This document shows positions 35,501 to 47,600 of a stretch of 64,000 nucleotides of DNA, one piece after another; the stretch's first letter is position 1, and each line of letters begins with the position of its first letter. The stretch is from Dendrobium chrysotoxum (lineage: Eukaryota; Streptophyta; Magnoliopsida; Asparagales; Orchidaceae), in contig CM034315.1 in assembly GCA_019925795.1 (NCBI GenBank), positions 9,672,001 to 9,736,000 of the forward strand, given 5' to 3'. Under the pieces are notes generated by a model. The model saw nothing but the letters and a program-made list of their open reading frames with translations. It was not told the origin of the DNA and searched no databases. The translations under genes were made by a program, and so were the position numbers.

Positions 35501-35645
35501 TATCCTATGATAACATTTTTTTGGCACCGCAGGCCAGAGAGCACATGAAAATGAGAATTCATACAAATTCTAGGTATTCCGATAAAGAGATGAAACAAAG
35601 CACATGAGCCAAGACGCCTACATTGAAGAAATCTCAAAAATTGCC
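32545..35645 (-). pseudogene. Truncated tandem duplicate of the NOV 3' region
   Basis: This block matches 40,208-44,195 in order and orientation, introns included. It carries counterparts of NOV exon 10 (35446-35047, 400 nt), exon 11 (34896-34579, 318 nt), exon 12 (34372-34115, 258 nt) and the start of exon 13 (from 33087), with identical splice sites and exon lengths. Exon 11 has an in-frame TAA at 34803-34801, where the intact gene has TTA (Leu). The terminal exon loses homology after about 64 codons, and the NOV_C domain (D...ExK part) is missing. The block also shares the flanking Tourist-like MITE. The open frames that remain are long because the duplication is fairly young. No upstream NOV exons accompany it, so it cannot make a NOV protein. 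Confidence 0.9.
32555..32618. mobile_element. Tourist-like MITE, truncated, shared with 40.2 kb
   Basis: It begins after TAA with GATTTCGTTTGGGATGACTT and keeps TACTGCTTCTTAAAGCAACT, but the right half is lost before TATTCTCAAACTTCAGTCTC. The copy at 40225-40330 sits in the same flanking sequence and is complete. Confidence 0.7.
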
Positions 35646-36295
35646 GAATAAAAGTCAAAAGGGTAAAATTAGCGAATTGGTATCCACTTATATTAAAAAC
35701 TAAAGTAAAACCTTAAACATAAACTTTTTCTGGTAATTGGATGTTGTATTTTTCATAGGATTTAAATCACGGATTTTGTATGAGAAATATACCACATGCC
35801 TATCAAAATTAAACCAAAAGTTGGTGGCAATTGATCAAATGAGGTTAGACCCATTCTCATATACTTTTTGGTGCATCTCTTTATTTGTTCTTTCATTATG
35901 CTTTTATTATTTCTGATTTATTTCTTTAACTAAAGAATAATTAATCCTAGAATTTAGATCACTCCATCTCTTTTTCAAACTGATTATAACATCTAGATTA
36001 TTTATAGTTTTCCCTGACAATTAAAGGAACATGCAAAACATAATCAGTTTTTGTTATCAAGTATCTTTCCATATATATTTTCCTTTCCTTCAAGTTCCTA
36101 TAAACCAAGCAAAAACTTCAGACACGTTACAGTTTTATCGATAAGTTATTAACATATCAAGAGAAGAGGGCTTAGTGATGAAAGCACTACATTAAACCAT
36201 AACACAATAAGTTAACCTTCCTAAATATATTGTGATTGTTAGCTTTGAAAGATCCCCGGCAAACTCCATGAGGGTGTTATCACAAGGAATATTAA
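35646..36295. other. No recognised gene
   Basis: AT-rich sequence beyond the end of the NOV duplicate. No feature could be supported. Confidence 0.35.
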
Positions 36296-36404
36296 GGCTT
36301 CGTTTGGGACAGTTTTCTTACTATTTTTTATAGAAGCTTTCTAGTACAAATTTTTTTTAATAATAATAAAAAAATAGTGGCAAAAAATTGTCCCAAAAGA
36401 AACC
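36296..36404. mobile_element. Tourist-like MITE
   Basis: The ends are GGCTTCGTTTGGGACAG and TGTCCCAAAAGAAACC, flanked by TAA (36293-36295 and 36405-36407). The interior includes a short AAT run. Confidence 0.75.
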
Positions 36405-36981
36405 TAAGATTTTTATGAGGGTGAAATCTCTAGGCCAAAGATGCGAGTTGAATTACTAAACAACAGATGCAACAAGCCTTGCAAGTTTACACAAAAAAAA
36501 AATAAACTAATAAAAATGAGGTATAATAGTCTCAAAGAATTGAAGATATTCATAACTATGAATTCATTGCTTTCAATAAGAAAAATAAATAAATTGAGAG
36601 AGAGCAAAAAATGGTTGAACATGAGGAATATGTATATATGTGCCTGTTTTGTATAATTTTCACAAAAACATTTTCTAATTTTGATCCCATTATAGCAATA
36701 GTTCATATCATATACAATGGTTGGGCTATCTATACGCGCATGGTCAGTTTGGCTTTTTAAGATACTCCGAAATGAAAATACAGCTTCATATGAGGACAAT
36801 TTTTTTCAAAAGAGAAGGGAAAATTGAGCTGGTTTTCTTTTTTTCTCACATTTTTTTGTGCGGGGAGTAAATTTTTATGCACCAAAAAACACCATAAATA
36901 TTCCACTATACTGGCAGGATAAGAGTAGAACCAAGATGTGTTAAATTCAATGAACTACTAGAGGTTTAAAGTAATGTAAAA

Positions 36982-37106
36982 CACACACAGCTCACCTTGG
37001 TCTGTTGGTTGGAGCTTAGGTTACCAACTAAGAGATCTTAGATTCGAGTCTTGTGTATGCGATGTGTGTGTGAGTGCCTTAATTGGTCTAACTGTCAAAA
37101 AAAAAA
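36982..37106 (+). mobile_element. tRNA-derived SINE, copy 4
   Basis: Reads CAGCTCACCTTGGTCTGTTG, GTTGGAGCTTAGG, the B-box-like AGATTCGAGTCTT, GTGTGTGTGAGTG, TTAATTGGTCTAACTGTC and a 12-A tail. The direct repeat AATGTAAAA flanks it (36973-36981 and 37107-37115). It is the most complete plus-strand member of the family. Confidence 0.85.
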
Positions 37107-37115
37107 AATGTAAAA

Positions 37116-40100
37116 ACGCATATACGGGCCATAAAAGGTAAAACATATGATATCATAATGGATCCCAACAATGATCTACAAGTAGCATTAATTAACTTAC
37201 GAGACAATGAAAGAGTTTGAAGATAACATAGCTTATGGAATAATGGAATAGTGCTATATTAGTATAATTAATTAACTTGCTTTGTAAGATCTTAGCATTT
37301 TCTAGAGGACATAGTAAGTAAGCAAATGGAAGCAATAGAGGATTTACTTGTAAGCTTTTGCCCAATTGCTCTTTATGTCGATTTAGCATGGACTGGGCAG
37401 GTGCCTCATAGAGCATGTTATGTTCTCGATTTGAAAAATATTTTGTCCTTTAAAGAGGGTTTGAAATATATTCAATGATGGCAATTAAGATATATCTTAA
37501 TGATTAGTTGTTTTCGGCAATAATTTATTTTAAAAATTTGCAAATTTAGAATGTAATTAATAAAGTGATATGGCTTGCACAATTAATCCTACCAATAATG
37601 AATTTCTGCCCAGTTTTTTGGATTAAATAACTTTCTAATTGGTTAATAGGACCTTCCAGTTCCTGTCATTGGTCATTCAATGGACGCACGGTCTACTTGT
37701 TCTCCTTGTGGTTTGGTCAAGATAACCTAGGGCAAGATCATCCTATTACTGTTTTTTTATCAGACGAGACAATGATATTGGATGCCAATCTTAGATTATT
37801 AATAAAACCAAACCTTCACCTTGATTAGCCTCGAACTCCTGTTAATCTCTACGAAGCCGAAGCAGCAATGAAGAATGGCGATGAGGATAAGCAAACCCTA
37901 GACAGGCCTAAGGCTCTAGGCAGAGCATAAAGATAAGATAAATTATGGAGATAGACAAGAAAAGGCAGAAAAGAATACCGCCAACCCTTCTCCCAACTCC
38001 TTTGTCCTTCAGCTCTAACATACAAACTCCTCTTTTCTCCTTCGCACGCCTCTGGCACTGTCGATGCCTTCTCCAGCGATCCGTCTCGACTTGCTCCCAT
38101 CTTTATAGTCTCGCGAGTTCCCGGAATCTGGGGGCTGTTATTGAGTTTTGGGAATTTTAGGGTGATCTGGAGAGAAAGACCAAGCCTCGGCCATCTGGGC
38201 GTAAGGAATCATTCTATGGCAGTTTTTTTTCTAAATTTTAATTTTTTTAAATAGTAATATTGGTTGATATGAATTAAATAAAACATATTAATTGGAAAAT
38301 TTAATATTATCTGTGATTTGATGTAATTAAATAAAATTTATTATATTTAATTAATTTTACCTATTTCTCATTATTAGTTTTATTTAATTAAATAAAAAGT
38401 ATAATAATAAAATTATTATTAACTGTTCACCAAATATTAAAAGTAATATAATAAATCACGGGGTTGCAGAGAAATAAATGCAAAAGAACTTCATATAACA
38501 CAACAATCTATCAAACATATTTCAAAGAATTTTGACTCATATACCACCCAATATATATAGTTTGATGCGGTACCGTAACAACATAAGGAGAAGAGCATCA
38601 TATCACGCAATACAACTGCGCACATGGCCTCACGCTCTGCGCACTCATTCTGTTTTACCCGTTTTTTATTATTAGTGTTATATAATATTTTACTTAAAAG
38701 TTGGACTTACTTACGCTTAAGGTAGCAGAACCATAGCATACTATATAGATATAGTTTTGCATACTATATATAGTATTAATTAATTAGTGAATTAAATGAT
38801 TTTTAATTGAAATTAAATATTAATTTAAAAATCAATCGCTTGATTAATTAGTTAAATGTATTTTAAAGTTAATTACGTTAAATTTGATTTAATTATTAAT
38901 CACTTATAAGAGTTAATTAAAAGTGGATTTGAAATTTAATTTGTTCAATTTGTTAGCGTATTTTAAAATTATAGGAGAGGGCACTTGCCATTTTAGCTCG
39001 ACTTGGCAAGAATAAATTGACGACGAGGAGTATGGGAGAGCGAATCAATCCCAGAAACGATCTTCGAGTCTTTGATCCATTCGGCCGGATTAGTTCGACG
39101 ATCGAGAGCTTCGGGGGATCGTATCAACCCCGGGACTTCCTTCAAATCTTCTTATTTGATGACGATGACACATGCTTTTCTCTTATTAGTAATTTATAAC
39201 AATTATTTTTAGTAATAAAAATCATAATTTTTATCTATTATTAACAATATTATGTTAATAATAAATAATTTAGAAAAAAAAAGTTAATAATAAATAATTA
39301 AACATATCCCTTTCTTTTTTGTATTTACTGTTTGTTCAAACATCTCTTGCTCAAATGGCGGAATGAAGAATGGATCGTACAAATGAAGTGGATCAAGCGG
39401 CTGAGGCTCTGAGATCTGACTCTCCTTCACCTGAAGGAGAACGGACAGATGAGGCGGACTTGTGAGGCTCGTTCGCACGCAAGAGGGGGCAGTCGGATGT
39501 GCCAGGCGAACGCAGGTTCGGCTCCGGGCTTGATCGGCCTGAGTTCGTGTGATGGAGGCCGGCCGAAGGCAGAGTGCCGCTCTCGGTTCGCTTAGGTGAA
39601 CCCGGACTCGGTGCAGGAGGCGGACGGTAAGATTCTTTCGTACGGGTAAGGCGAGCGGCTGGGCTCCGTTCGCACGGAGCCAAGTTCTGTTCACGGGAAT
39701 CGGTGGCCGACGGAGTCGTTTGCTCGTGTGGAGGGGAATCAGCGAGTGCTTGAAGAAAGGACGAGAGCCAGAAGACCATTTCAATTCCTTCTCCCCTGCG
39801 TCTGTAAGGGTCCAACCTCTCTTTGGTCATTTCGACACTTCTTATGCATATATATTTTCTAGAGTATAAGCAGCAACCAATTACTTAGGTAGCTATCTTC
39901 AATTTCATAATTGAAGAGAGGAACAAGCATGTTCCAAGGTGAATATATAATAATCTCCATTGGCGGCATACAAGATATCCCCTTTCCTGGACTTGAGTCT
40001 CGCATCTGTAGCCACTGGGTATGTAAATCCATAAATGTTTAATGAAATAGTTAGATTACTTCCATCTGCAGACTGCAACCCATGCTTGATCAAGTTTCAG

Positions 40101-40207
40101 TTGAATTTTTTTTTCATGTAGACTTGTCTGTGCACTAGAAGGCTGATATTCATTTTGACATTTTGGGATACCTGCATTGCACACCTTCTTTTTTTTTTTT
40201 TTATTCG
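37116..40207. other. Intergenic region with two GC-richer islands, no confirmed gene
   Basis: Two patches stand out from the AT-rich background. The first, 37850-38160, is open on the minus strand for 83 residues; it resembles a leader or first exon but has no known domain. The second, 39380-39830, is strongly GC-rich with overlapping minus-strand frames and GTTCGCACG words. The second includes an 8-bp-stem hairpin (GGCTCCGT-TCGC-ACGGAGCC, 39662-39681). Neither gives a recognisable protein; transposon-derived sequence is the likeliest source. Confidence 0.35.
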
Positions 40208-40224
40208 AACACGAGTCTCATTAA

Positions 40225-40330
40225 GATTTCATTTGGAAAAGTTTTCTAACTGTTTTTCTAAATTACAAAAATATTTTGAATAAGAAATGTTGTACTAAAA
40301 AGTAGTAAAAAAACTATCCCAAATGAAACA
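40225..40330. mobile_element. Tourist-like MITE at the edge of the NOV duplication
   Basis: The ends are GATTTCATTTGGAAAAG and CTATCCCAAATGAAACA, flanked by TAA (40222-40224 and 40331-40333). The surrounding sequence on both sides matches that around the truncated copy at 32555-32618, so this insertion predates the duplication. Confidence 0.75.
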
Positions 40331-40724
40331 TAAATATCAATATATTCTCAAACTTGAGTCTCTTAATTTATATACAACCATCATTGTAGAATTAACAAAT
40401 AAATTGATATTGACTTAGATGTGCTATTGTTCTTAAGCTGACATCTACAACAAGCAATTATGCATTTTTCTAAGATAGTAAATTGCAGGTACAGATTAAT
40501 TAAAATTTTCCATAAAACCCTTAACTCCGCAGATTATTGAACAGAACAGGACAATAATCAGAACATCTTCATGAGGTTGACTACATAGCCAAGCTCCCTT
40601 TCATATTCTTCATTACAGTATTTCTTGCAATGCATGCCAAACTTGAGCTCAGCAACCTTCAGAATATAATTTCATCTCAAATCACATTGAATCATCCTAC
40701 CATTGTAATTTGTTTGAGAAAATG

Positions 40725-41639
40725 CTAATCATACAAAGGCACTTCAGCGAGGTTCACAGAGTTCGGTGACTGAATTAAAGCAAGCTGCAGCACATTCTGT
40801 TGGCAAAGTTTCACAGGGTTCTTCAAGATGCCAATCTTCGCATTTGTTTGGCTGCACAATATCACGCGAGCAATGATAAATGATTCTTCCTTCTCTATGG
40901 CACACTGCCACTCATTTTTCGAAATAGGGAACCAGTTTTTGGATGTAGAAATTGTGCTTTTGACCTCTACATATACCGTTTCAGATTTTTTCTTAATGAT
41001 CAAGTCGTAGGGTAATCCCATCTCAAAATCTCTATTGACCCATTGAACTGCTGCTTCACTTAGCTTCTCAGTGAAGTACCTGTAAACTATCATCTCTCCT
41101 AATCTGCCAGTTTTATAAGATTGACCTTCCAAAGTTTTCAAACACAGAATGTCTTTATTCTTATTTGACCTCGCTGATTCCAAGGCTGTTTGAACAACCC
41201 CATCGATTGGAACTGGAACATCGTCAAAGTGAATGAATGCAGGAACTGGAATTTTCTTAGGAAAAGTATCTGAAGCAGAGGGTAGACCTACTGAGGCCTT
41301 CAAATTTACTGGAGGCCAGCACAACTTTGAAAACTGGTTTGTTGCTAATTTTGTATATTGTTGCTTGGCTTTCAAGTGTGATGTGTCTTCGGCATAGTTA
41401 AGGTCAGCTAAGACAGAAAAAGCCCATAGAGGCTCCCCTTCAGGAAGGACGGGCACATGATAGCTACCAACAATAAAATGTTCAATTTGCTCCTCAATGT
41501 GGCCTAACTCAGCCTTAGTGGTGATGATATGAAGGAAATTTGCAATATGTAGATTAGAAAGTCCATGAAAGAAAAGTCGGGAGAGCTCCAAAAACAATTC
41601 ATGAGAATCTGTATTCGGTGTTATGTAAAATATATTCCC
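40725..41639 (-). other. NOV: NOV exon 13: C-terminal NOV_C/DUF3883 domain
   Basis: The exon opens with GNIFYITPNTDSHELFLELS and contains a less conserved linker. Next comes GRLGEMIVYRYF, then WVNRDFEMGLPYDL followed by VYVEVKSTIS and EWQCA, the layout of NOV_C. The Asp of PYDL and the ExK of VEVK match the active-site spacing of PD-(D/E)xK nuclease folds; whether the plant domain cuts nucleic acid is unproven. This is the part missing from the duplicate at 32.5-35.6 kb. Confidence 0.85.
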
Positions 41640-44600
41640 CTGCAAATTAAGTTAGGAGAAAATGTTCTCAAAACAAAACACATGAAATAATTCTCTTTTA
41701 AAGTAATCATTTCAAACTAATAAAAGCAGTAAGTTTTATTGATCAAGTGTAGGATTTTTTTTAAAAAAAAGTTGCTTCCTTGCCTTTCCCAGCAACAAAC
41801 TTGCCATGTCCTGCTCACACGATGTTGAAAACCTTAGAATACATATTTAAATAATGCTAAAAATAAAATTTTAAGTTTCAAGAGGCAAGTTTCTTTTGAA
41901 ATTAGTTCCAGCTGATTAAGTAAATGATGATTTAACAGAAGTTCGGCCACAAAATAGAACAAACATGTCAAAAATCAGGGTTTGTGAATTGATCAAAAGA
42001 GAATCACTGCTCCGGGCTTGAACATTAACTTAACAGGTCAAACAAGTCCTATACAAGCTTGCCTTAGGAGCAAGCAATGGTGATTTTCGAAGGTTTTTAT
42101 GAAGAGCTATCAATCATATTGTAGTAAGTATTGGTAATTGGTACTAAAGAAACCCACTTTACATTGAACACTTATTTATTTATACATGTTATAGTATTGC
42201 AGAACGACATTTGAAGGCATTAGTTTTCATCAATAGCTAAGATTTACTGTGATTAAGTATTGCAACCCTATGTAAGATATCCATCAGATGTCATTGACTT
42301 AACACCAAGTGCGGTAACTTTCTTTGCTCTACAAGTGTTTCTAAACTTTGTTATTGTACGTCTATTCAGTTTCTCTCTAGCATCCTTGCCATTAGACAGC
42401 CTAAGGATCATTCCATAGATATCTCTTATAACTTGGGTTGATCGATTTTTGCCTGTAAGAACAATGATACCAATGTATTGAAAAAATGGCAAAAAATTAT
42501 GCGGGAATATGAATTGAAGAGTTGTAGTACTCATAATCAGTGGAAGAAACTAATTTTTGCACAAGATCCAGAAAATGAAAAATGGAAAAATCAACATCAT
42601 TAAAAATGATTTGCAAGAACCGATGAAGAACAGGAGAAATAAATGATTTACAACATTTATCTAATATCACGTACCTCTAGAAGACAGTTACATTCAAACC
42701 GTTTCGCATTTGAACTATCACGTCCTTTAATAGAATTTTTGTAATATAATTTCTCGACAACAAAAACCTGAAGGTTGATAGTTTTTGCAAATTCAAGCTC
42801 CTTTAGGTGCAAATATAGGTCAGGATGCATCTTATATAGGTACCGTTGAGCATAGGGAAGAATCCAACTAATTAAAGAAGCTTCATAATTGTCGTCTGCA
42901 ATACCATATGAAATGGCTTCACGAGATATGACCTGAGACACAGAATGCCACTCAATATTTAAAAATTAGAACATTTTTTATAACAACATTGAGAGTCTTC
43001 AGAGAAAGTACTATGTGCACTTTTGAAGTATCAGCAAAATTCTTTGTTAGAATGGAAAATTGATAGGTCTGGTTGGAATGAGTAGGAGAAAAGAAAATTA
43101 ACAAGATAAAACAATATAAAATTTTACCTCAGCAAGTGCAGGAATACCTATGTTTTTCATAAATATGGAAACCTTTTCACAAAGCATTTCCCTCTCATTG
43201 GTAGTAAGTTCACCAAATTGTAAAATGTGAACATCATTGACATCTTTGAATTGCTCCATTCTTTCGTCATCATCAGTCCAACATACGGTACCAAATGTTG
43301 GATTAAGGGAAACCCATGTATCCTGTATCGTTGGAAGCACTGTGTTTTCTAATTTTAAAAGAAAACATTTTAAGTCATTTATTTCATCACAGCTGAATAA
43401 TCCAGATTTCAAATCATCAGCCCACTTGAGAAATACTCGAAAAACCTGAAAAATGAAATGAAAGAAAAGAAGTAAAACCAAGTACTCAACTTAAACCACC
43501 ATCAATAAGTGACATCTGCATGCACAATTGTGCATATAAATTATGCATTTGCTAAAGTAGCATCTTGAATTACTATATGGTTTTGGAATGCTTACTTCAT
43601 GAGCAACCTCTGAAGGTAATCCAACATATGATAAATGACGTAGTATTAAAAGGTAACCAATGAACGAAGGTGCTTCAGGTACACCACAATCAGTCACAAG
43701 AAAATCATGAAGACCTGGATATAGAATGGATAGTGTCAAGCATGTTGGAAGCTTTGTTGCACTTGTTGAGTCATGCGAATGGGTTAATTCCCTCAATCTT
43801 CCCACACAACCAGTTGCATCATGCCAGCATAATTTATCTGGAAGCATAAATGTACCAGGCACAATATCCTTGTTTTCAGATTTACATACTGATGGAACGA
43901 ATATGGCAATATCTGATTTCACGTTGGCGATCTTTTCCTTTGATTTAGTCAATTCTTCTTGAACAAAAGTGTAAATTTTATTCATCTGGAATATGCTGAA
44001 AAAAAAAAGATAGCTTGCTATAGTCAATAGTTTTACAATGACATGAGGTAACCTGTCATAACAATTTTTTGGCACCACAGGCCAGATAGCACATGAAAAT
44101 GAGAATTCATACAAATTCCAGGTATTCTGATAAAGAGATGAAACAAAGCGCATGAGCCAAAACGCCTACATTGAAGAAATCTCAGAATTGCTAAAAAGAA
44201 GCCTAATGTAACCAAGAATTCTACAAACATTGCCCTATTGATGACAAGAAACAAAAGTTCAACAACAATACCTGGCAAAAGTTTTGGAGGTTCTCCATAG
44301 CTGTAGCACTCTAATAGCATCATCAAGTGTAACTTGAACCTTTAATCCAATATCCTGCACAAATCTTCTGCTCGAAGCCTAGCCCAACAAAACAAAGGAT
44401 TAGACTGAAATTTGTTGATGAACAAAAGAGAACTTATTATATTTTACCAAATTTGAGCTGTGACCAAGTTATTTTCAACATAAGAAATTTAGTTATAAGA
44501 AATCACTACCATTTACCATTAAAGTAGAGAGAATAAGCATAGGTAGGCTTATTTTTAAGTATTAAGTATCCTAATTAAATTTATTTAAGACATATCTAAT

Positions 44601-47600
44601 CTAAGTTGCCATCATAATCACTGAATACTAGCTTATTATGTTCATTCATATTATATATATGTAATTATACTAAATTTAATGAGTATTTTTAATTATACCG
44701 TCCTTAAACAAGCATAAAGCATTACTATGAGCTTAATGGTCAAAATTAAAATACTAATTAGTCCCTAATTAACCATAATAAAAAATTATTTATTTGCTAA
44801 GGTGATAAATTCATTGATTAATTATCATATCACTGATGCATAATAAAATAATAACAAAATCGTAATGATCTGAATCTTAATACAAATTAATTCCTAATTA
44901 TCCAAATTAGCCTAATTATTTTAATTATACGAAACAACAATTTAGAAATGCTTTTAAAATAAGTGAAAACACCCTTATAAGAATCACAATTTTATAAAAT
45001 AAATTTTGTTTCAAAAATTAAGAAATGAAGCTTCCATGCTTTTTTTTTTGTCTTTTCTTAGTTAAAGAGACGATTGGTTCGTTGATATCAGCTATATAAT
45101 TGTTGGCCTTTACACGAAAGCAATAATAAATAAATAAAAAATAAAATACCTGCTCAAATCTTTGTACAAGTCTCGCGATAGTGCCCATGTAATAGCTATA
45201 TTTTGACCCAAGCAAATAATTTTTTTAGGAGCCATTTTAAGCCAAATTTGAAAATTGTTTTCGCCTTAGTATTTATATTATAGCATTTTAATTACATGAA
45301 TTTTTTTTATAATTTTCAGACACTGGTGAAAATCCTCCCAATTTTCAAACACTCGTCCTCCTCTGACTAAGTAGACTAGGGACCATGATGACCTAGGATG
45401 ATGGAATCATGGGATCTTGATCGGGTCTATCATCACTCCCCCCACCATTCTCTTTAAATGAAAGGTGGTAAATTTCTAATTTTAAATATCAAAATTTCAA
45501 ATACCCAAATCATCATGCTACTATACACCAGATACCATGTATCTATTTGACGACTAGCCTTAATTGAAAGTTCTCGGGAGGGATAATTAACTATAGAGGT
45601 TTGCACCTTTAGGAAACTTGAACTCAGATTATAAAGTCCTCGCAAAATGAGGGCGAAATCTCTAGGTAGTGTCTTATTTAAAACTCAATCTGCCTTTTGA
45701 AAATACCTCAGAACTTGTTAAAACTCTCCTTGACAACCCAAAAATAAAGAAAGGGGGGTCGCGAAGAGGTCAAGGCGCGAATTTTTGGATCCCACAATTA
45801 TGCTATATTGAAAGCAAATGAGAGTTATTTGATTTGATGACATCTTTAAAAAATAATTTAAAAATATCATTTTAATCTTATTTTAATGATAGCTAGATGT
45901 TAGTAAAATCTACCATTATCTATATATCAGGCTATTCGATACCTAATATAAATGATAACAAAAATAAAATTTATGAATATTGTTGATCATCTTAGATAAT
46001 ATTACATTATTTATTTAGAAAGGTACCATTAAACTAAGAACATTGTATAAAACAAATAATATTGTTAACTATATAGCACTAAAATCAAGATAAAATTGAA
46101 CCAAACAGCACCTAGTGGTAATATTGTTAACTATATAGCATTAAAAATGGTAATGCAGTGCTTAACAAAAAAATTATGAATATAATCATTCCAAGAACTC
46201 AGGAAAAATGCACTAACCTTTGGAACAGCATATGGAGCAGCATTTCCCAGAATAGATTGAACTGCCTTGCAATTATAGAAAAGATCTTCAGGACAGTGAA
46301 GTTCATCGTCAATGCTAGAAGCTACCCATTTAAATTTACGTATACATCTCATGAATGAGGACTCAAAGTTCTTTAGTTGCACTCCACATTGAAAAGGATT
46401 ATAACATGTAGATTTCAAGATATAAAAATCATCCCACATTTTATCAAAAACTTCCAGCAGATATTTAAACTTATCCAAATGTTTCTTTGTTGAAAGTGCA
46501 GATAGTAAACTGACTAACTCAGGTGACTCCCAATCTTCAATGATTATTTCACCGTCAATAGCATCACCATAAACTGGCATGCTTTTTGAATCCATGTCTA
46601 AAACTTCTTTTGCACTTTTTTCAACGCGTCTTACTTGCACAAAATCAGTGATGCCTAATTCCAGGAAAAATTCCCTCCACTTGTTCAACCCATTAGATAA
46701 TGACTGGGTGCTGGGATGTTGCAAGTAGCTGTGGTCTAATTCATTCCACTCAATATCGATATCATCTATCAATTTTTTCATGTCACAAGGATTGCCAAAT
46801 TCTTTGCTGAAATGTATCGGCTTTTCAATAGGGCATATGTAACCATGATTTGTTGATATAATTGACTGTCTCTGTAATTCGGAGATGATGTCTCTTCTTT
46901 CTGTATCACAACTGGAGCAGGCAGATTGAAGATGGGTCATTATATAAAAGAGGTACTCAGTCATCAAGTCCGTGGACACATCGGAAATTCTTCCATAAGA
47001 AATAGATGGAAATATGTGATTTTTGATGATGTCATGTGAAGACAATTGCCGCACACCGATTTTCAATAGTATCCGGATAATATTGCTCACTCTATTCTCC
47101 TCAAAATTGCTACCCTCTGCAAATTTTGTAGAAAATAGGAGGGGAGTTACAGTCCTCAGGTTGGAATAAAAAACAGGAAGATGCTTTAGAACATTTCCAC
47201 TTTCATGTTTCAAAGTGGAAACATCACAAGGCAACCAAACTGGCCCTTCAGCTACTGAGACATATGAATCATCGGATAGTGGAATAAATGAAATTCCTTT
47301 TAATTTTTTGACAAGGTTGAATTCCATTTCAGTATTTGCTGATGCTAAATTCTTAGAAGCATTAGATGAAATGGAAATACAAAGAGCATTAAGCCAACAA
47401 GACAACCATTCTAAGTTCAATAAACTAGTCCCACCTGAACGGCATGCAGAGGACTGGAGTTCAACTAAAAATTCAGATCCATATTCTTGAATATCCAATT
47501 CTTTAGCCAATGAATCATGCAGGAATATGTCCCTATGCAAGTAACCAAGACCTAAATGCTGCTGAAGCAAACTATTCGGCAAAAAGTTTCGAAGCTGCTC

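Noticed and set aside
39284..39830. 166- and 145-residue minus-strand frames in a GC-rich island
   Set aside because: Two overlapping Pro/Ser/Arg-rich frames with no domain, one of them running into flanking A/T sequence; likely composition or transposon DNA.
33720..42515. Histone-fold-like resemblance of the intron 12 block (KKVTALGV)
   Set aside because: Only a few residues agree with histone H4-type helices; too weak to name a family.
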